Shown: positions 6,427 through 6,670 of the stretch, piece by piece
How the letters are laid out: each line of letters begins with the position of its first letter
Numbering within the stretch: the stretch's first letter is position 1
Notes under the pieces: generated by a model
Database searches by the model: none
What the model saw: the letters and a program-made list of their open reading frames with translations, nothing else
What the model was told of the DNA's origin: nothing
Program-made: the position numbers and the translations under genes
Source: Candidatus Lindowiibacteriota bacterium
GTDB lineage: Bacteria > Lindowbacteria > 2-12-FULL-62-27
Direction: 5' to 3'
Length of the DNA: 6,670 bases
Assembly (NCBI GenBank): GCA_023249255.1
Contig: JAHFCY010000186.1
Coordinates: forward strand, 1 to 6,670

Positions 6427-6670
6427 TCAGAGGTGATGGAGCCGGTCGGCCAGAGTTTGGCTCGTGCTGGCGAGGCGCTTGGCGAGCAGTTTGGCCAGTT
6501 CGACGCCGAATTTCGGATTGTCCCTGAGTGATTGCTGGAAAACCTCGGCCGGAATGGCCATCACCAGAGAATCCTCCATGGCCGTGACGGTGGCCGTTCG
6601 CGGCATATTGAGAAGAAACGAAATCTCGCCTACAAACGGCTCGTCCTCCGTAATCTCGGCGATTTTCTCG
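6427..6670 (-). CDS. Cyclic-nucleotide-binding domain protein, C-terminal part only
   Basis: The last 80 codons of a minus-strand gene whose start lies beyond the right edge (first full codon at 6669). Seen: PFVGEISFLLNMPRTATVTA at visible residues 11-30, the phosphate-binding cassette of the cNMP/CRP fold. The Glu of GE would bind the ribose and the Arg of PRTATV the cyclic phosphate. Then come strand SLVMAIPAEVF and a helix ending LLAKRLASTSQTLADRLHHL. The protein stops about 50 residues after the cassette, so no CRP-type winged helix follows. It is therefore either a stand-alone sensor or a protein with its effector domain at the N-terminus. Ligand binding is plausible since both key residues are present, but the ligand is unknown. 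The gene is followed after 30 bases by the permease gene in the same direction. Confidence 0.88.
   Translation of the reverse strand, partial: EKIAEITEDEPFVGEISFLLNMPRTATVTAMEDSLVMAIPAEVFQQSLRDNPKFGVELAKLLAKRLASTSQTLADRLHHL

Overview
The window (about 58-60% G+C by eye) looks like a chromosomal stretch from a Gram-negative bacterium. The support is two exported proteins with Sec-type signal peptides, one of them a very large presumably periplasmic TPR protein, plus a biosynthetic gene cluster. I cannot name the phylum. Most visible starts lack a Shine-Dalgarno sequence. There is no RNA gene, insertion sequence, CRISPR array or phage gene in view, and no convincing sign of recent transfer.

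Layout from left to right. Bases 1-173 (minus) hold the N-terminus of an exported protein of unknown function that runs off the left edge. Bases 174-310 are non-coding as far as I can tell. Bases 311-940 (minus) encode a ThiE/TenI superfamily protein, nominally thiamine phosphate synthase but with TenI-type residues at the metal-binding positions. Between it and the next gene is a very AT-rich divergent promoter region (about 933-980) with two small palindromes. Bases 973-4539 (plus; alternative starts at 961 and 1027) encode a roughly 1190-residue exported TPR protein with a distinct non-TPR C-terminal region. Bases 4540-4601 are a short convergent gap with a GC hairpin. Then four minus-strand genes run as an apparent operon (transcribed right to left): a C-terminal cyclic-nucleotide-binding domain protein (6427 to the right edge), a TauE/SafE family permease (5653-6396), the sulfur carrier ThiS (5390-5641) and thiazole synthase ThiG (4602-5393). 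thiS and thiG overlap by an ATGA.

How they fit together: ThiS carries sulfur as a C-terminal thiocarboxylate to ThiG, which builds the thiazole phosphate of thiamin. The TenI/ThiE-like protein would act next, either aromatising the thiazole (TenI) or coupling it with the pyrimidine (ThiE). The partner genes thiF, thiO/thiH, thiC and thiD are not in the window. The permease may move a sulfur-containing or other organic anion, which is a suggestive but unproven link. The large TPR gene sits in opposite orientation between the two thiamin loci.

Most worth a second look: ThiS reads 17 residues past its Gly-Gly-Gly tail, one base substitution away from a normal stop; and the ThiE/TenI protein mixes residues of both subfamilies while lacking the key acidic residue of one and the key histidine of the other.
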